Shown: positions 1 through 12,368 of the stretch, piece by piece | Layout: every line of letters begins with the position of its first letter | Position numbering within the stretch: the stretch's first letter is position 1 | NCBI RefSeq assembly: GCF_013364355.1 | Contig: NZ_CP054931.1 | Span: 3,410,001-3,474,000, forward strand | From: Stenotrophomonas sp. NA06056 | GTDB taxonomy: Bacteria > Pseudomonadota > Gammaproteobacteria > Xanthomonadales > Xanthomonadaceae | DNA length: 64,000 nt | Direction: 5' to 3' | The notes under the pieces: generated by a model | What the model saw: only the letters and a program-made list of their open reading frames with translations | Database searches by the model: none | Told to the model about the DNA's origin: nothing | Program-made: the position numbers and the translations under genes

Positions 1-35
1 CCCTGGGTGGTGTCGAAAGTGGCGATGAGGGACAT
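1..35 (-). CDS. Cyclophilin-type peptidyl-prolyl isomerase, N-terminal fragment
   Basis: Only the first codons are inside the window. The minus strand reads MSLIATFDTTQG and leaves at base 1. This resembles the N-terminus of small bacterial cyclophilins (MSLIA-FDT-G then a PI-V-L segment). A good AAGGA Shine-Dalgarno lies 5-6 nt before the ATG, which supports a real start divergent from typA. The family identity is inferred from about 11 residues and is therefore tentative; the rest of the gene lies to the left. Confidence 0.45.
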   Translation of the reverse strand, partial: MSLIATFDTTQ

Positions 36-199
36 GCAGATCCTTGGGATGCGGGGTGTGTAATCAGCCCCATAAGGATACACCTCCCCCGTGGCGTGGG
101 CGGCTTCGACCATCGGCGCAGGCAGGGTCTTCAGCCCGCGGACGGGCAGCGCCGGGGCCCAGGCTGAATGGGGACCTCAGCAGGTCTGAAATCCAGGTT

Positions 200-228
200 T
201 TCGCCAATCGTCAAGTTCGACGTATAAT
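200..228 (+). promoter_or_regulatory. Candidate sigma-70 promoter of typA
   Basis: A perfect TATAAT lies at 223-228. A weak -35 (TTCGCC, 200-205) sits 17 bp upstream. This would start transcription about 40 nt before the typA ATG at 275. The -10 is convincing, the -35 is not. Confidence 0.55.
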
Positions 229-274
229 GTTGGACTTCTTTTTCCAAATCCGGCGCCGACTGGCCCCCTTTCGT

Positions 275-2122
<1,848 letters not shown>

Positions 2123-2133
2123 TCCAGCGAACC

Positions 2134-2601
2134 GTGAGCCAGAACGGCTACAACCCGGATCCGCATCGGCATCCGGGACTCCATGTCATCGCCTTGCTCG
2201 AAGCGAGCAAGGCGATGCTGGCGTTGTTGGCGGCTACCGGACTGGAAATCCTCGGTCCGCAGCCGCTCCGCAACGGCGTCAATGCCCTGATCCGGCGTTT
2301 CAGCCTGGACCCGGATCACGGCACCCTGCCCTCGTTGTTGAATGCCATCAGTCCCGACGCGGTGCACCTGGCCGCGGCGGCGATGATCGGCTACGGCCTG
2401 CTGCACCTGGTCGAAGCCTGGGGTCTGTGGAAAGCCAAGGCATGGGCCTCCTGGCTGGGCTGCCTGACCGCCTCCATCTACCTGCCCTTCGATATCTACG
2501 CGATCGTCCGCCATCCCGGCTGGGCCTCGTGGGCCGTGCTGGCGATCAACCTGATCGTCGTCTATGTGCTGGCGCGCGACCTGCGCAAGCGCCGCCGCTA
2601 A
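2134..2601 (+). CDS. DUF2127-like small integral membrane protein
   Basis: 155 residues starting at GTG, 11 nt after the typA stop, so probably co-transcribed. It opens with a hydrophilic PHRHPGLHVIALLEASKA segment, then about four hydrophobic segments (residues ~20-36, 75-93, 103-121, 127-147) and ends in a basic RDLRKRRR tail. The pattern, including the LHLVEAWGLW segment, fits the DUF2127 family of inner-membrane proteins of unknown function. No catalytic motif is visible. Confidence 0.75.
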   Translation: MSQNGYNPDPHRHPGLHVIALLEASKAMLALLAATGLEILGPQPLRNGVNALIRRFSLDPDHGTLPSLLNAISPDAVHLAAAAMIGYGLLHLVEAWGLWKAKAWASWLGCLTASIYLPFDIYAIVRHPGWASWAVLAINLIVVYVLARDLRKRRR

Positions 2602-2642
2602 GCAGCCGCTACACTGGGGATCGGAGCCGTCGAAGCTGCCCC

Positions 2643-4265
2643 ATGCGCCTGTCCTTGCCGCCCCTCCTGTCCTGTCTGATCGCCGCACTGCCTGCGGTGT
2701 TTGCTGCTGGCTGCAGCCCGGCCGCGTCCAGCGCCCACGCTGCCGAACCGGGCAGCAGCAACGTGCCCTTCGCCTACGCCGAGACCGACGTCTCCGACCT
2801 GCAGGCACGGATGGTCGCCGGCGAACTGGACAGCACCACCCTCACCCACGCCTACCTCAAGCGCATCGCCACGCTGGACCGTACCGGTCCGCGCCTGCGT
2901 GCGGTGATCGAGCTCAATCCCGATGCCCTGAAGGAAGCCGCCGAGCGTGATCGCGAGCGGCGTAACGGCCGCCTGCGCGGCCCCCTGCATGGCATCCCGA
3001 TCCTGCTGAAGGACAACATCAACGCCGCGCCCATGGCCACCAGTGCCGGCTCGCTCGCCCTGCAGGGCTTCCGCCCCGGCGATGCCTACCTGGTCCGGCG
3101 CCTGCGCGAAGCGGGCGCGGTGGTGCTGGGCAAGACCAACCTCAGCGAGTGGGCCAACTTCCGCGGCAACGACTCCATCTCCGGCTGGAGCGCGCGCGGC
3201 GGCCAGACCCGCAATCCCTACCGCCTCAGTCATTCGCCCTGCGGTTCCAGCAGCGGCAGCGCGGTGGCCGTGGCCGCCAACCTCGCCAGCGTGGCAATCG
3301 GCACTGAAACCGATGGCAGCATCGTCTGCCCGGCGGCAGTCAACGGCGTGGTCGGTCTGAAGCCGACTGTCGGGCTGGTCAGCCGTGAAGGCATCATCCC
3401 GATCTCCTTCAGCCAGGACACCGCCGGCCCGATGACCCGCAGCGTCGCCGACGCCGCCGCCGTGCTGACCGCTATCGCCGGCCGTGATGACGCCGATCCC
3501 GCCACCGCGACCATGCCTGGCCGCGCGGTCTACGACTACACCGCACGACTGGATCCGCAGGGCCTGCGCGGCAAGCGCATCGGCCTGCTGCACACACCCC
3601 TGCTGACGTATCGCGGGATGCCACCGCTGGTTGAGCAGGCCGTCGCCGAGCTGCGTCGCGCCGGCGCGGTGGTGGTGCCGGTGGAACTGCCCAATCCGGG
3701 CGCCTGGGCCGATGCCGAGCGCATCGTCCTGCTGTACGAATTCAAGGCCGGACTGGAACGCTACTTCAGTACGTACCAGGCGCCACTGCGCAGCCTGTCC
3801 GGGCTGATCGCCTTCAACGAGGCGCACAAAGGCCAGGAACTGGGCCAGTTCGGCCAGGAGCTGCTGCAGGAAGCCGAGGCGACCCCTGGCCTGGCAGATC
3901 CCGCCTACATCCGCGCGCGCAGCGATGCGCGGCGGCTGGCGGGCCCGGAAGGCATCGACGCCGTGCTGGCATCGCAGAAGCTGGATGCGCTGGTCGCACC
4001 CACGACCGGTGTGGCCTGGCCCCTGCGCAGCACCGGCGATGACTTCCCCGGCGAGAGTTACAGTGTCGCCGCCGTCGCCGGCTACCCCAGCCTGAGCGTG
4101 CCCATGGGCCAGATCGATGGCCTGCCGGCGGGGCTGTTGTTCATGGGCACGGCCTGGAGCGAACCGAAGTTGATCGAAATGGCCTACGCGTATGAGCAGC
4201 GCACCCGCGCCCGGCGCCCGCCGCGCTTTGATACCGATACGCTTATCGAATCCGGCGATCCCTGA
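2643..4265 (+). CDS. pam: Secreted peptide amidase Pam (amidase-signature family)
   Basis: 540 residues. The amidase-signature Ser-cisSer-Lys triad is complete: Lys123 in ILLKDNI, Ser202 in the GSSSGSA loop, nucleophile Ser226 in [11 protein letters not shown]. These are the residue numbers reported for the S. maltophilia peptide amidase, which removes the C-terminal amide from peptides, so the identification is strong. The N-terminus is a signal sequence. AAGC at residues 21-24 could be a poor lipobox, or cleavage may follow the Ala-rich SSAHAA stretch. The reading frame is open further upstream, but the ATG at 2643 is chosen because it starts the signal peptide. A SMAG-like palindrome pair follows the stop. 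Confidence 0.92.
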   Translation: MRLSLPPLLSCLIAALPAVFAAGCSPAASSAHAAEPGSSNVPFAYAETDVSDLQARMVAGELDSTTLTHAYLKRIATLDRTGPRLRAVIELNPDALKEAAERDRERRNGRLRGPLHGIPILLKDNINAAPMATSAGSLALQGFRPGDAYLVRRLREAGAVVLGKTNLSEWANFRGNDSISGWSARGGQTRNPYRLSHSPCGSSSGSAVAVAANLASVAIGTETDGSIVCPAAVNGVVGLKPTVGLVSREGIIPISFSQDTAGPMTRSVADAAAVLTAIAGRDDADPATATMPGRAVYDYTARLDPQGLRGKRIGLLHTPLLTYRGMPPLVEQAVAELRRAGAVVVPVELPNPGAWADAERIVLLYEFKAGLERYFSTYQAPLRSLSGLIAFNEAHKGQELGQFGQELLQEAEATPGLADPAYIRARSDARRLAGPEGIDAVLASQKLDALVAPTTGVAWPLRSTGDDFPGESYSVAAVAGYPSLSVPMGQIDGLPAGLLFMGTAWSEPKLIEMAYAYEQRTRARRPPRFDTDTLIESGDP

Positions 4266-4276
4266 GCTGGCTCTTG

Positions 4277-4344
4277 GTCGCGCCGGGCCATGCCCGGCGG
4301 CCTGAGGGTCACCGCTGCGCTCGCCGGGCATGGCCCGGCGCTAC
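4277..4344. repeat. Inverted pair of SMAG-type REP palindromes
   Basis: A copy at 4277-4299 (GTCG head, stem CGCCGGGC/GCCCGGCG) faces a minus-strand copy at 4322-4344 with the canonical GTAG head. They lie between the convergent pam and mscS-type genes and can fold into one long hairpin. The TAG of the minus-strand GTAG is the stop codon of the channel gene. Confidence 0.8.
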
Positions 4345-5528
4345 CGTTCTGGGCCCGGCTCCACCGGCGCAATGGCCGCCTCACCATCCTCCGCACCCGG
4401 CGAGCGCACATCGGCGCTGCCTGCACGCTGCATCCGCGGCATATCCAGTTCGTCGTCCCGCTGCAGGCGCGCACGCACCTGCGGCAGCGATTGCGGATGT
4501 TCACGGGCGAGGAAATCCAGCATGCGCTCGCGCACCAGGCAGCGCAGGTCGAATGCATCACCGGAACTGCGCGCGCTGACCAGCAGCCGCACCTGGATCG
4601 CGCGCTCGCTGGTTTCGGTCACCTGGGTCACGCACACCCGCCCATCCCACAGCGGCTGGCCCTGGCAGATGCGCTCCAGCTCGGCACGGATCGCCGCGAT
4701 CGGTGCCCGGTAGTCCAGCCACAGGAAGGCCGTGCCGAGCAGATCGGCGCTGCGCCGCGTCCAGTTCTGGAACGGGTGCTCGATGAACCAGGTCAACGGC
4801 ACCACCATGCGCCGCTCGTCCCAGATGCGCACCACCACGTAGCTGCTGCCGATCTCCTCGATGCGGCCCCACTCACCTTCCACGATCACCACATCATCCA
4901 GGCGGATCGGCTGCGTCACTGCGATCTGCAGACCGGCGATGAGGTTGCCGAACACCGGCTTGGCGGCGATACCCGCCACCAGGCCGATCAGGCCCGCCGA
5001 GGCCAGCAGCGCGGTACCGATCTTCTGCACCATCGGGAAGGTCAACAGCACCAGCGAGGCACCGAGCACGATGATGCCGCCCATCAACACGCGACTGAGC
5101 ACCCGTGTCTGGGTCTGGATGCGGCGTGCCTCCAGGTTGTCGGAGACATCGATGGGATGGCTGCGCAGGATCGCGCGTTCACCCGCGGCGACCGCACGCA
5201 CCAGCAACCAGATGAAACACGCGGTCAACGCGATGTGCAGCACATGCTGCAGATTACCCAGCACAGGATCCTGCAGCGGCGTGGCCTGCAGCGCAGGAAT
5301 CAACAGCAGCAGCGGCCATGCGGTGGCCATTGGCAGCCCAAGCACACGCCCGATGCGGGCGCGCCGACGATCACGACCTTTCAGCCGGTGGTAGATCCAC
5401 AGGATCAACCACGCGCCGATGCCACCCACCACTGCTGCCAATCCCAACGGCCATGCATAGGCCTGTGCGCTTTGCCAGTGCACCGTTGCCACCTCCACTC
5501 GAACAGCCAAGCGGACAGCCTCGCGCAT
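4341..5528 (-). CDS. MscS-family mechanosensitive channel
   Basis: 395 residues. Hydrophobic segments lie at about 25-46, 66-81, 92-114, 145-163 and 168-200. The last is a Gly/Ala-rich pore helix (GTALLASAGLIGLVAGIAAKPVFGNLIAGL) followed by the MscS beta domain with IRLDDVVIVEGEWGRIEEI and the RRMVVPLTWF-PFQNW strand. The family releases solutes on hypo-osmotic shock through the inner membrane. It is longer than E. coli MscS (286), with extra N-terminal helices. The C-terminal ~40 residues are acidic, Pro-rich and low complexity. The gene ends inside a REP repeat and is convergent with pam. Confidence 0.9.
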   Translation of the reverse strand: MREAVRLAVRVEVATVHWQSAQAYAWPLGLAAVVGGIGAWLILWIYHRLKGRDRRRARIGRVLGLPMATAWPLLLLIPALQATPLQDPVLGNLQHVLHIALTACFIWLLVRAVAAGERAILRSHPIDVSDNLEARRIQTQTRVLSRVLMGGIIVLGASLVLLTFPMVQKIGTALLASAGLIGLVAGIAAKPVFGNLIAGLQIAVTQPIRLDDVVIVEGEWGRIEEIGSSYVVVRIWDERRMVVPLTWFIEHPFQNWTRRSADLLGTAFLWLDYRAPIAAIRAELERICQGQPLWDGRVCVTQVTETSERAIQVRLLVSARSSGDAFDLRCLVRERMLDFLAREHPQSLPQVRARLQRDDELDMPRMQRAGSADVRSPGAEDGEAAIAPVEPGPER

Positions 5529-5569
5529 GGCGCATGAGCGTCACGTCAGTCGTTCGTAAGAAGGGTGTT

Positions 5570-6181
5570 GGTCGGCAGGGCTTGCAGCCCTGCACCTGCT
5601 GCGAGCCGAAGCAACAGCAACAGCCGAAGCAGAAGCGGGTTTCCTGTGGGATGGCGGGATGGGTCCGGTTGCGGGGGACGCCGTGAATCCGTCCATGGAG
5701 GCTCGGTCGCCGCTTGCTCGTGTGCGCTGTCCTGCGCACACGGCAAGACCGGGGTTGGGCGTCCTGCCCAACCCGCCCGAGGCATGCCTCGGGCCCATGC
5801 GGCTCACGCCCCCGCAACCGGACCCACCCCGCCTTCGACAGATCTCCGCGATCTGCAGTAGATCCACGCCATGCGTGGATGAATCTCCATCGGAATCGAA
5901 TATTTCGAACTGGAATCCAAAAGCATCCACGCATGGCGTGGATCTACCGTGTCGACCAAGGTCGACACCTACCAACAGCCGCCGGAATCTGTCAGAGGCG
6001 GGGCGGTGTGGGTGGGCAGGACCGTTGGCGCCATGGATGGCGCCATCGAGCCCCCATGGACGGGTTTACGGCGTGTCCTGACCACCCACACCGCCCCGCC
6101 ATCCCACGGAATGCCCGCTTCTGCCGTTGCTGTTGCTCTTGCCTCGGCAGGTGCAGGGCTGCAAGCCCTGCCGAAAAACCC
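5570..6181. repeat. Large inverted-repeat intergenic element with nested hairpins
   Basis: Fills the 650-bp gap between the channel and DAHP synthase genes. Arms of about 135 bp (5570-5705 and 6048-6181) are inverted copies. Their outer ~26 bases, around GGCAGGGCTTGCAGCCCTGC, are identical; the rest is diverged but alignable, including a CAACAGCAAC stretch, GTGGGATGGCGGG, and a GCC-CCGTCCATGG-GGCTCG end. A second inverted pair (GGCGGGGCGGTGTGGGTGG, about 5998-6015 against 6082-6099) is nested inside. Further local palindromes occur, such as CCCGAGGCATGCCTCGGG and the GTGTGCGC/GCGCACAC hairpin. No coding sequence is credible here. Confidence 0.75.
5858..5972. repeat. Three SMAG-type palindromes inside the intergenic element
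   Basis: Plus-strand copy 5858-5880 (GTAG head, ATCCACGC/GCGTGGAT stem). Minus-strand copy 5925-5947 with the same stem inverted, so the pair can form a long hairpin. Minus-strand copy 5949-5972 with a GTAGG head and GTGTCGACC/GGTCGACAC stem. Confidence 0.8.
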
Positions 6182-7573
<1,392 letters not shown>

Positions 7574-7796
7574 CACGGACATCCGGGGGTGGGGGGCGGT
7601 CATGGTCGCAGAGCCAGCCGCTGACGCAAAGGGCCAGGCGTCGCTGCGATTGCCTGAACGGCGTGGAAAGGGGCCACGTGATCGGCCAGAAACGGCATGG
7701 TCGCCACCGCTCGACAGGCGCATGATCGGCACGCAGTTGTTACGGAGTAACACTTCCTCATGGACCGGCCCCTTCCCTCTTCCCTGCCCATCTCCC

Positions 7797-9923
7797 ATGA
7801 AGCCCTCCCTGCTCACCACCGCCATCACCTTTGCCCTGATCCTGGCCAGCCAACCCGTGCTTGCCGCCGACACTGATTCCAGCACGGCTGCGGTCAAGGA
7901 CCTCGACGTGGTCACCGTCAGTGCTCAGCTCGACCAGGCCCGCAACGCCCTGTCGCCGGACATCGGCAGCAGCCAGTACCAGATCACCGCCGAGGACATC
8001 CAGAAGCAGCCCCTGGGCGCCTCTGCCCCGCTCAGCCAGGTGCTGCTGCAGGCTCCGGGCGTGGTCCAGGACTCCTACGGCGGCGTGCACGTACGCGGCG
8101 ACCACGCCAACCTGCAGTACCGCATCAATGGCGTCCTGCTGCCCGAATCGATCTCCGGCTTCGGCCAGACCCTGGACGCACGCACCATCAAGAGCATCCG
8201 CCTGATGGACGGCGCCCTGCCGGCCCAGTTCGGTGAACGCACCGCTGCAGTGGTGGATATCACGACCCGCAGTGGCGCCGAGCTGGGCAATGGTGGCAGC
8301 GCCGGCATCACCACCGGCTCGTACGGCAAGGTCAACCCGAATGCCTCCTGGTGGGGCAACCAGGGCCGCTGGAGCTGGTTCCTGACCGGCAACTACGACC
8401 AGAACGAGGTCGGGCTGGAGAACCCCACCAGCGCACGCAAGCCGCTGCATGACGATACCCACCAAGGGAAAGCGTTTGCCGATCTGACCTATCTGGTCAA
8501 CGACAGCACCCGCCTGAGCGTGTTTGCCGGCTTTGCCAACAACCGCTTCCAGATCCCGGTCAACCCCGGGCAGACCCCGCAGTTCGGTTACCTGGACACC
8601 ACCACCTACGATTCCAGCCAACTGGACGAAACCCAGCGCGAGACCACCCGCTTCGGCATGCTGGTCCTGCAGGGCACGCTGGGCCAGACCGCGTACCAGC
8701 TCTCGGCCGGCCAGCGCTACAGCGATGTGGCCTACAACCCGGACATCGTCGGCGACCTCGTGTTCAGCGGCGTCGCCTCGCAGGTCCAGCGCAGCAACCG
8801 CGCCAACACCCTGCAGGCCGATTTCTCCACACCATTGGGCGATAACCACACCCTGCGCTATGGCCTGTATGGCAACTACGAACATGCCGCGGCCAACAAC
8901 AGCAGCTGGGTCTTCCCGGTCGATGCCGATGGTCGGCAGACCAGCACCACGCCGCAGCTGATCCCGGACCGCAACGCCTTCCACGCCAGCACGGCCGCGC
9001 TGTACGTGCAGGATGAGTGGCGGATAGGGGATGACTGGACCGTCAACTATGGCCTGCGTGGCGACCGCTTCAAGGCGTTCGGCCACACCGAGGGCCAGCT
9101 CAGCCCGCGCCTGGGCGTGGTCTGGAATGCCAGCGGCAGCACCACCGTGCATGCGGGCTATTCGCGCTACTTCACCCCACCCGCCAGCGAACTGGTTGCC
9201 GGCAGCGATCTGGCATTGTTCGACGGCACCAGCAACCAGCAACCTGCCGGCGGCAGCAACACGCCGCTGTCCGAGCGCAGCGACTACTACGACATCGGCG
9301 TGTCACAGCAGGTCGGCGACCACCTCACTCTCGGCCTGGACGCCTATGACCGGCGCGTGCACCGCCTGCAGGATGAAGGCCAGTTCGGCGCCGCCTACAT
9401 CTACTCCACCTTCAACTATCGGCGCGGCCACATCCACGGCCTGGAGTTCAGCGCCGACTACAGCAACGGACCGATCAGCGCGTACTTCAACGCCGCCTAC
9501 AACAAGGCGATGGGCACCCAGGTCATCACCAGCCAGTACAACCTCGATCCGGATGCATTGGCCTACGTGCAGCAGAACTGGATCCACCTGGACCACGACC
9601 AGAAGCTGACTTCCTCGGGTGGCATCAGCTACGCCTTCTCCGGCCACAACCGGGTGGGTGCGAACTACGTGTACGGCAGCGGCCTGCGTTCGGACAACGA
9701 GGGCGTGCCCAATGGCGGCGAGCTGCCGTCATACCTGCAGCTCAATCTCAGCGCCGCACATGACTTCAACGCCGACAGCGGCCATCCGCTGCATGTGCAG
9801 CTGGCGGTGCTCAACACGCTGGATCGCAGCTACCAGCTGCGCGATGGCGGCGGCATCGGCGTATTCGCGCCGCAATGGGGCCCACGTCGTGGCGCCTATC
9901 TGAGCCTGCAGCAGGATTTCTGA
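7797..9923 (+). CDS. TonB-dependent outer-membrane receptor (first)
   Basis: 708 residues. Signal peptide MKPSLLTTAITFALILASQPVLA, then a likely TonB box (LDVVTVSA), the plug (SSQYQITAEDIQ...LSQVLLQAPGVVQDSYGGVHVRGDHANLQYRINGV) and a 22-strand-type barrel ending in aromatic QQDF. Substrate is unknown; no ECF sigma or transport partner is adjacent. The frame is open upstream, but the ATG at 7797 begins the signal peptide. It is divergent from the DAHP synthase gene, with a 223-nt gap between the two starts. Confidence 0.92.
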   Translation: MKPSLLTTAITFALILASQPVLAADTDSSTAAVKDLDVVTVSAQLDQARNALSPDIGSSQYQITAEDIQKQPLGASAPLSQVLLQAPGVVQDSYGGVHVRGDHANLQYRINGVLLPESISGFGQTLDARTIKSIRLMDGALPAQFGERTAAVVDITTRSGAELGNGGSAGITTGSYGKVNPNASWWGNQGRWSWFLTGNYDQNEVGLENPTSARKPLHDDTHQGKAFADLTYLVNDSTRLSVFAGFANNRFQIPVNPGQTPQFGYLDTTTYDSSQLDETQRETTRFGMLVLQGTLGQTAYQLSAGQRYSDVAYNPDIVGDLVFSGVASQVQRSNRANTLQADFSTPLGDNHTLRYGLYGNYEHAAANNSSWVFPVDADGRQTSTTPQLIPDRNAFHASTAALYVQDEWRIGDDWTVNYGLRGDRFKAFGHTEGQLSPRLGVVWNASGSTTVHAGYSRYFTPPASELVAGSDLALFDGTSNQQPAGGSNTPLSERSDYYDIGVSQQVGDHLTLGLDAYDRRVHRLQDEGQFGAAYIYSTFNYRRGHIHGLEFSADYSNGPISAYFNAAYNKAMGTQVITSQYNLDPDALAYVQQNWIHLDHDQKLTSSGGISYAFSGHNRVGANYVYGSGLRSDNEGVPNGGELPSYLQLNLSAAHDFNADSGHPLHVQLAVLNTLDRSYQLRDGGGIGVFAPQWGPRRGAYLSLQQDF

Positions 9924-9939
9924 GCTGGCGCGCGGTGGC

Positions 9940-10027
9940 GCCGGCCAGCGGCCGGCACTACCAGAACCCAGTAGAGCCACGCCATGCGTGGCTGCCGATA
10001 TGCGGTAGAGCCACGCCATGCGTGGCT
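9940..10027. repeat. Cluster of three SMAG-type palindromes
   Basis: A minus-oriented copy at 9940-9961 (GCCGGCC/GGCCGGC stem, GTAG head on the minus strand) and two nearly identical plus-oriented copies at 9971-9993 and 10005-10027 (GTAGAGCCACGC / GCGTGGCT). They fill the gap between the convergent TonB receptor and dsbB genes, where such hairpins probably end or protect both transcripts. Confidence 0.85.
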
Positions 10028-10037
10028 TCAGACTGGA

Positions 10038-10544
10038 TCAGCGCTTGACCTTGCGCAGCGACACAACCAGCGCCCACAGCGCCAGCAGCACGAACCACAC
10101 GCCCGACCACATCGGCATGGTCAGGCCAAGGAAGGTCCAGTCGATGTTGCCGCAGTTGCCGGTGCCGGTCAGCACGGTGCGGAACACTTCCAGCGGCCCC
10201 ATGGTCTCGCTCAGGAAGGCCAGCGGCGGACCACAGGTCGCACCCATCTCCGGCGGCAGCATCTGCACGTAGACATGGCGTGCGGCGATGCCGACGCCCA
10301 CGGCAGCGGCAATGAAGACGAGAACGCCGTAGGTCGCCCGCCCCGGACGGTTGGACGGCCCATGCAGCGCACCGATCAGGAACAGCAGGCCCAGGGCCGC
10401 AAACGCCAGGCGCTGGAAGATGCACAACGGACAGGGCTCCAGCCCCATCTGCAACTGCAGGAAGATGGCGTAGCCCAGCAGGCCCGCGCAGATCAGGAAG
10501 CCCAACAGGAACTGGGCGCGGAAAGGCCAGCGCAGAGGATTCAT
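10038..10544 (-). CDS. dsbB: Disulfide bond formation protein DsbB
   Basis: 168 residues, four transmembrane segments. Re-oxidises periplasmic DsbA and passes electrons to quinone. Both cysteine pairs are present: Cys38/Cys41 in EPCPLC and Cys104/Cys131 in the second periplasmic loop (GATCGPP, GNCGN). Basic C-terminus SLRKVKR. An in-frame extension upstream to 10709 overlaps the rplQ terminator and is rejected; the ATG at 10544 gives the family N-terminus MNPLRWPFRAQFLLGF. Confidence 0.95.
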   Translation of the reverse strand: MNPLRWPFRAQFLLGFLICAGLLGYAIFLQLQMGLEPCPLCIFQRLAFAALGLLFLIGALHGPSNRPGRATYGVLVFIAAAVGVGIAARHVYVQMLPPEMGATCGPPLAFLSETMGPLEVFRTVLTGTGNCGNIDWTFLGLTMPMWSGVWFVLLALWALVVSLRKVKR

Positions 10545-10679
10545 CGGCAACGCTCGTGTAGTACGGACCGCAAGCGTAACCGAGAGCAGGCGCCGTTCGA
10601 ACCACCACACGCCACGCCTGTCGGAACGGTGCAGGTCGGATCGCCCTGCAGATACCAAGGGATCGACCCGCAGAAACGG

Positions 10680-10706
10680 AAAAACCCGGCACAAGGCCGG
10701 GTTCTT
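10680..10706 (-). terminator. Rho-independent terminator of the alpha operon
   Basis: Minus-strand hairpin AACCCGGCC-TTGT-GCCGGGTT followed immediately by TTTT, about 30 nt after the rplQ stop. It is a textbook stem plus U-tract and ends the ribosomal-protein supercluster. Confidence 0.9.
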
Positions 10707-10733
10707 CACCGAATGACGGGTGTCGCGCGTCGA

Positions 10734-11117
10734 TTACTCTTCGACGGCTTCAGCCACGACCGGACGGTCAACCAGTTCGACGTAGGCCATCGGCGCGTTG
10801 TCGCCGGCGCGGAAGCCGCACTTCAGCAGGCGCAGGTAGCCGCCCGGACGGTTCGCGTAGCGCGGGCCCAGGATGGTGAACAGGTTGCCGACGGCTTCGT
10901 TGTCGCGCAGGCGGGCGAAGGCCAGACGACGGTTGGCGACGGAGTCGACCTTGGCCAGGGTGATCAGCGGCTCGGCGACGCGGCGCAGTTCCTTGGCCTT
11001 CGGCAGGGTGGTCTTGATCAGCTCGTGCTTGAACAGCGAGGAGGCCATGTTCTTGAACATCGCTTCGCGGTGGGCGCTGGTACGGCTGAACTTACGGCCG
11101 GATTTCTGGTGACGCAT
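10734..11117 (-). CDS. rplQ: 50S ribosomal protein L17
   Basis: 127 residues beginning [24 protein letters not shown], the L17 signature. Last gene of the alpha operon, 197 nt after rpoA instead of the few tens of bases usual in enterics, with a strong hairpin (11266-11291) in that gap. A U-tract terminator follows. Confidence 0.98.
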   Translation of the reverse strand: MRHQKSGRKFSRTSAHREAMFKNMASSLFKHELIKTTLPKAKELRRVAEPLITLAKVDSVANRRLAFARLRDNEAVGNLFTILGPRYANRPGGYLRLLKCGFRAGDNAPMAYVELVDRPVVAEAVEE

Positions 11118-11265
11118 GGTGATATTCCTTGGTTAATGATGTGGCTGTGCGGATCGTTGTCGCCTTCCTGGCGCTGCTGCTCGGACTGCGGTTGGTCCTG
11201 GCCATCCGTCCTGGACGACCTGCCCGCGAACCTTCGTTCGTCGTGGCGGTATTGCCTTGGTGCAA

Positions 11266-11291
11266 TGGCCCCGTCGTTGCCGACGGGGCCA
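11266..11291 (-). other. Hairpin between rpoA and rplQ
   Basis: Perfect 10-bp stem TGGCCCCGTC/GACGGGGCCA with a 6-nt loop, starting 24 nt after the rpoA stop on the minus strand. There is no U-tract, so it is more likely an mRNA-processing or 3'-protecting stem, or a partial attenuator, than a full terminator. Confidence 0.65.
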
Positions 11292-11314
11292 TGCAGTCCT
11301 GCAGGAAGGCTATA

Positions 11315-12313
11315 TCAGCCCAGCATGCCGTGGCTGGCGACGCCGGCCGGCGGCCAGTTCTCCAGCTTCATGCCGAGCGACAGGCCACGCTGGGCCAGCA
11401 CTTCCTTGATCTCGGTGAGCGACTTCTTACCCAGGTTCGGGGTCTTCAGCAGCTCGACTTCGGTCTTCTGGATCAGATCGCCGATGTAGTAGATGCTCTC
11501 GGCCTTCAGGCAGTTGGCCGAACGCACGGTCAGTTCCAGATCGTCGATCGGGCGCAGCAGCACCGGATCCACGCCGTTGTTGGCCGGCTTCGCCGCACCG
11601 CGGTCGCGGTGGGTGAAGTCACCGAACACCGACAGCTGATCGCTGAGGATGTCGGCAGCGGTACGCACTGCTTCTTCGGCGTCGATGGTGCCGTTGGTCT
11701 CGATATCGATGACCAGCTTGTCCAGGTCGGTGCGCTGTTCGACACGAGCCGCTTCCACGGCATAGGCGACGCGGCGGACCGGCGAGAACGAGGCATCCAG
11801 GACCAGACGGCCGATGGCACGGGTTTCTTCGTCCGGACGACGACGCGCAGCAGCCGGCTGATAGCCGAAACCACGCTCGATCTTCAGACGCATGTTCACT
11901 GCCGTGTCCTTGGTCAGGTGGCAGATCACGTGGTCGCCGTTCAAGATCTCCACATTGTGGTCGACCTTGATGTCGGCAGCGGTGACAACGCCCGGACCCT
12001 GCTTGGACAGGGACAGCGTCGCGCTGTCGCCGGAGTGCATACGGATGGCCACGTCCTTCAGGTTCAGCAGGACTTCCAGCACGTCCTCCTGCAGACCTTC
12101 GACCGTGGTGTACTCATGCAACACGCCGTCGATTTCGACTTCCGTGATGGCGAAGCCCGGGATGGACGACAGCAGCACGCGACGCAGGGCATTGCCCAGC
12201 GTATGCCCGTAACCCCGCTCCAAAGGTTCGATAACGACCTTTGCACGGGTGTCGGTAAGGCGTTCGATCTGCGGACCGCGAGGACGCAGAACCTGGTTGG
12301 CGGTAACCGTCAT
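11315..12313 (-). CDS. rpoA: RNA polymerase alpha subunit
   Basis: 332 residues. The N-terminal assembly domain (1 to ~235) has [24 protein letters not shown] linker leads to the C-terminal DNA/activator-binding domain (~245-325) with [26 protein letters not shown] and [16 protein letters not shown]. Lies in the usual rpsM-rpsK-rpsD-rpoA-rplQ order, 55 nt after rpsD. Confidence 0.99.
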   Translation of the reverse strand: MTVTANQVLRPRGPQIERLTDTRAKVVIEPLERGYGHTLGNALRRVLLSSIPGFAITEVEIDGVLHEYTTVEGLQEDVLEVLLNLKDVAIRMHSGDSATLSLSKQGPGVVTAADIKVDHNVEILNGDHVICHLTKDTAVNMRLKIERGFGYQPAAARRRPDEETRAIGRLVLDASFSPVRRVAYAVEAARVEQRTDLDKLVIDIETNGTIDAEEAVRTAADILSDQLSVFGDFTHRDRGAAKPANNGVDPVLLRPIDDLELTVRSANCLKAESIYYIGDLIQKTEVELLKTPNLGKKSLTEIKEVLAQRGLSLGMKLENWPPAGVASHGMLG

Positions 12314-12368
12314 GTTGCGGGTTCTCCTAGTGAACCCCCGGCCGTCGCCGGGGGCTCTCCAATGTGAA

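Noticed and set aside
10545..10709. N-terminal extension of DsbB by 55 codons
   Set aside because: It would include the rplQ terminator, and the family start MNPLRWPFRAQF is at 10544.
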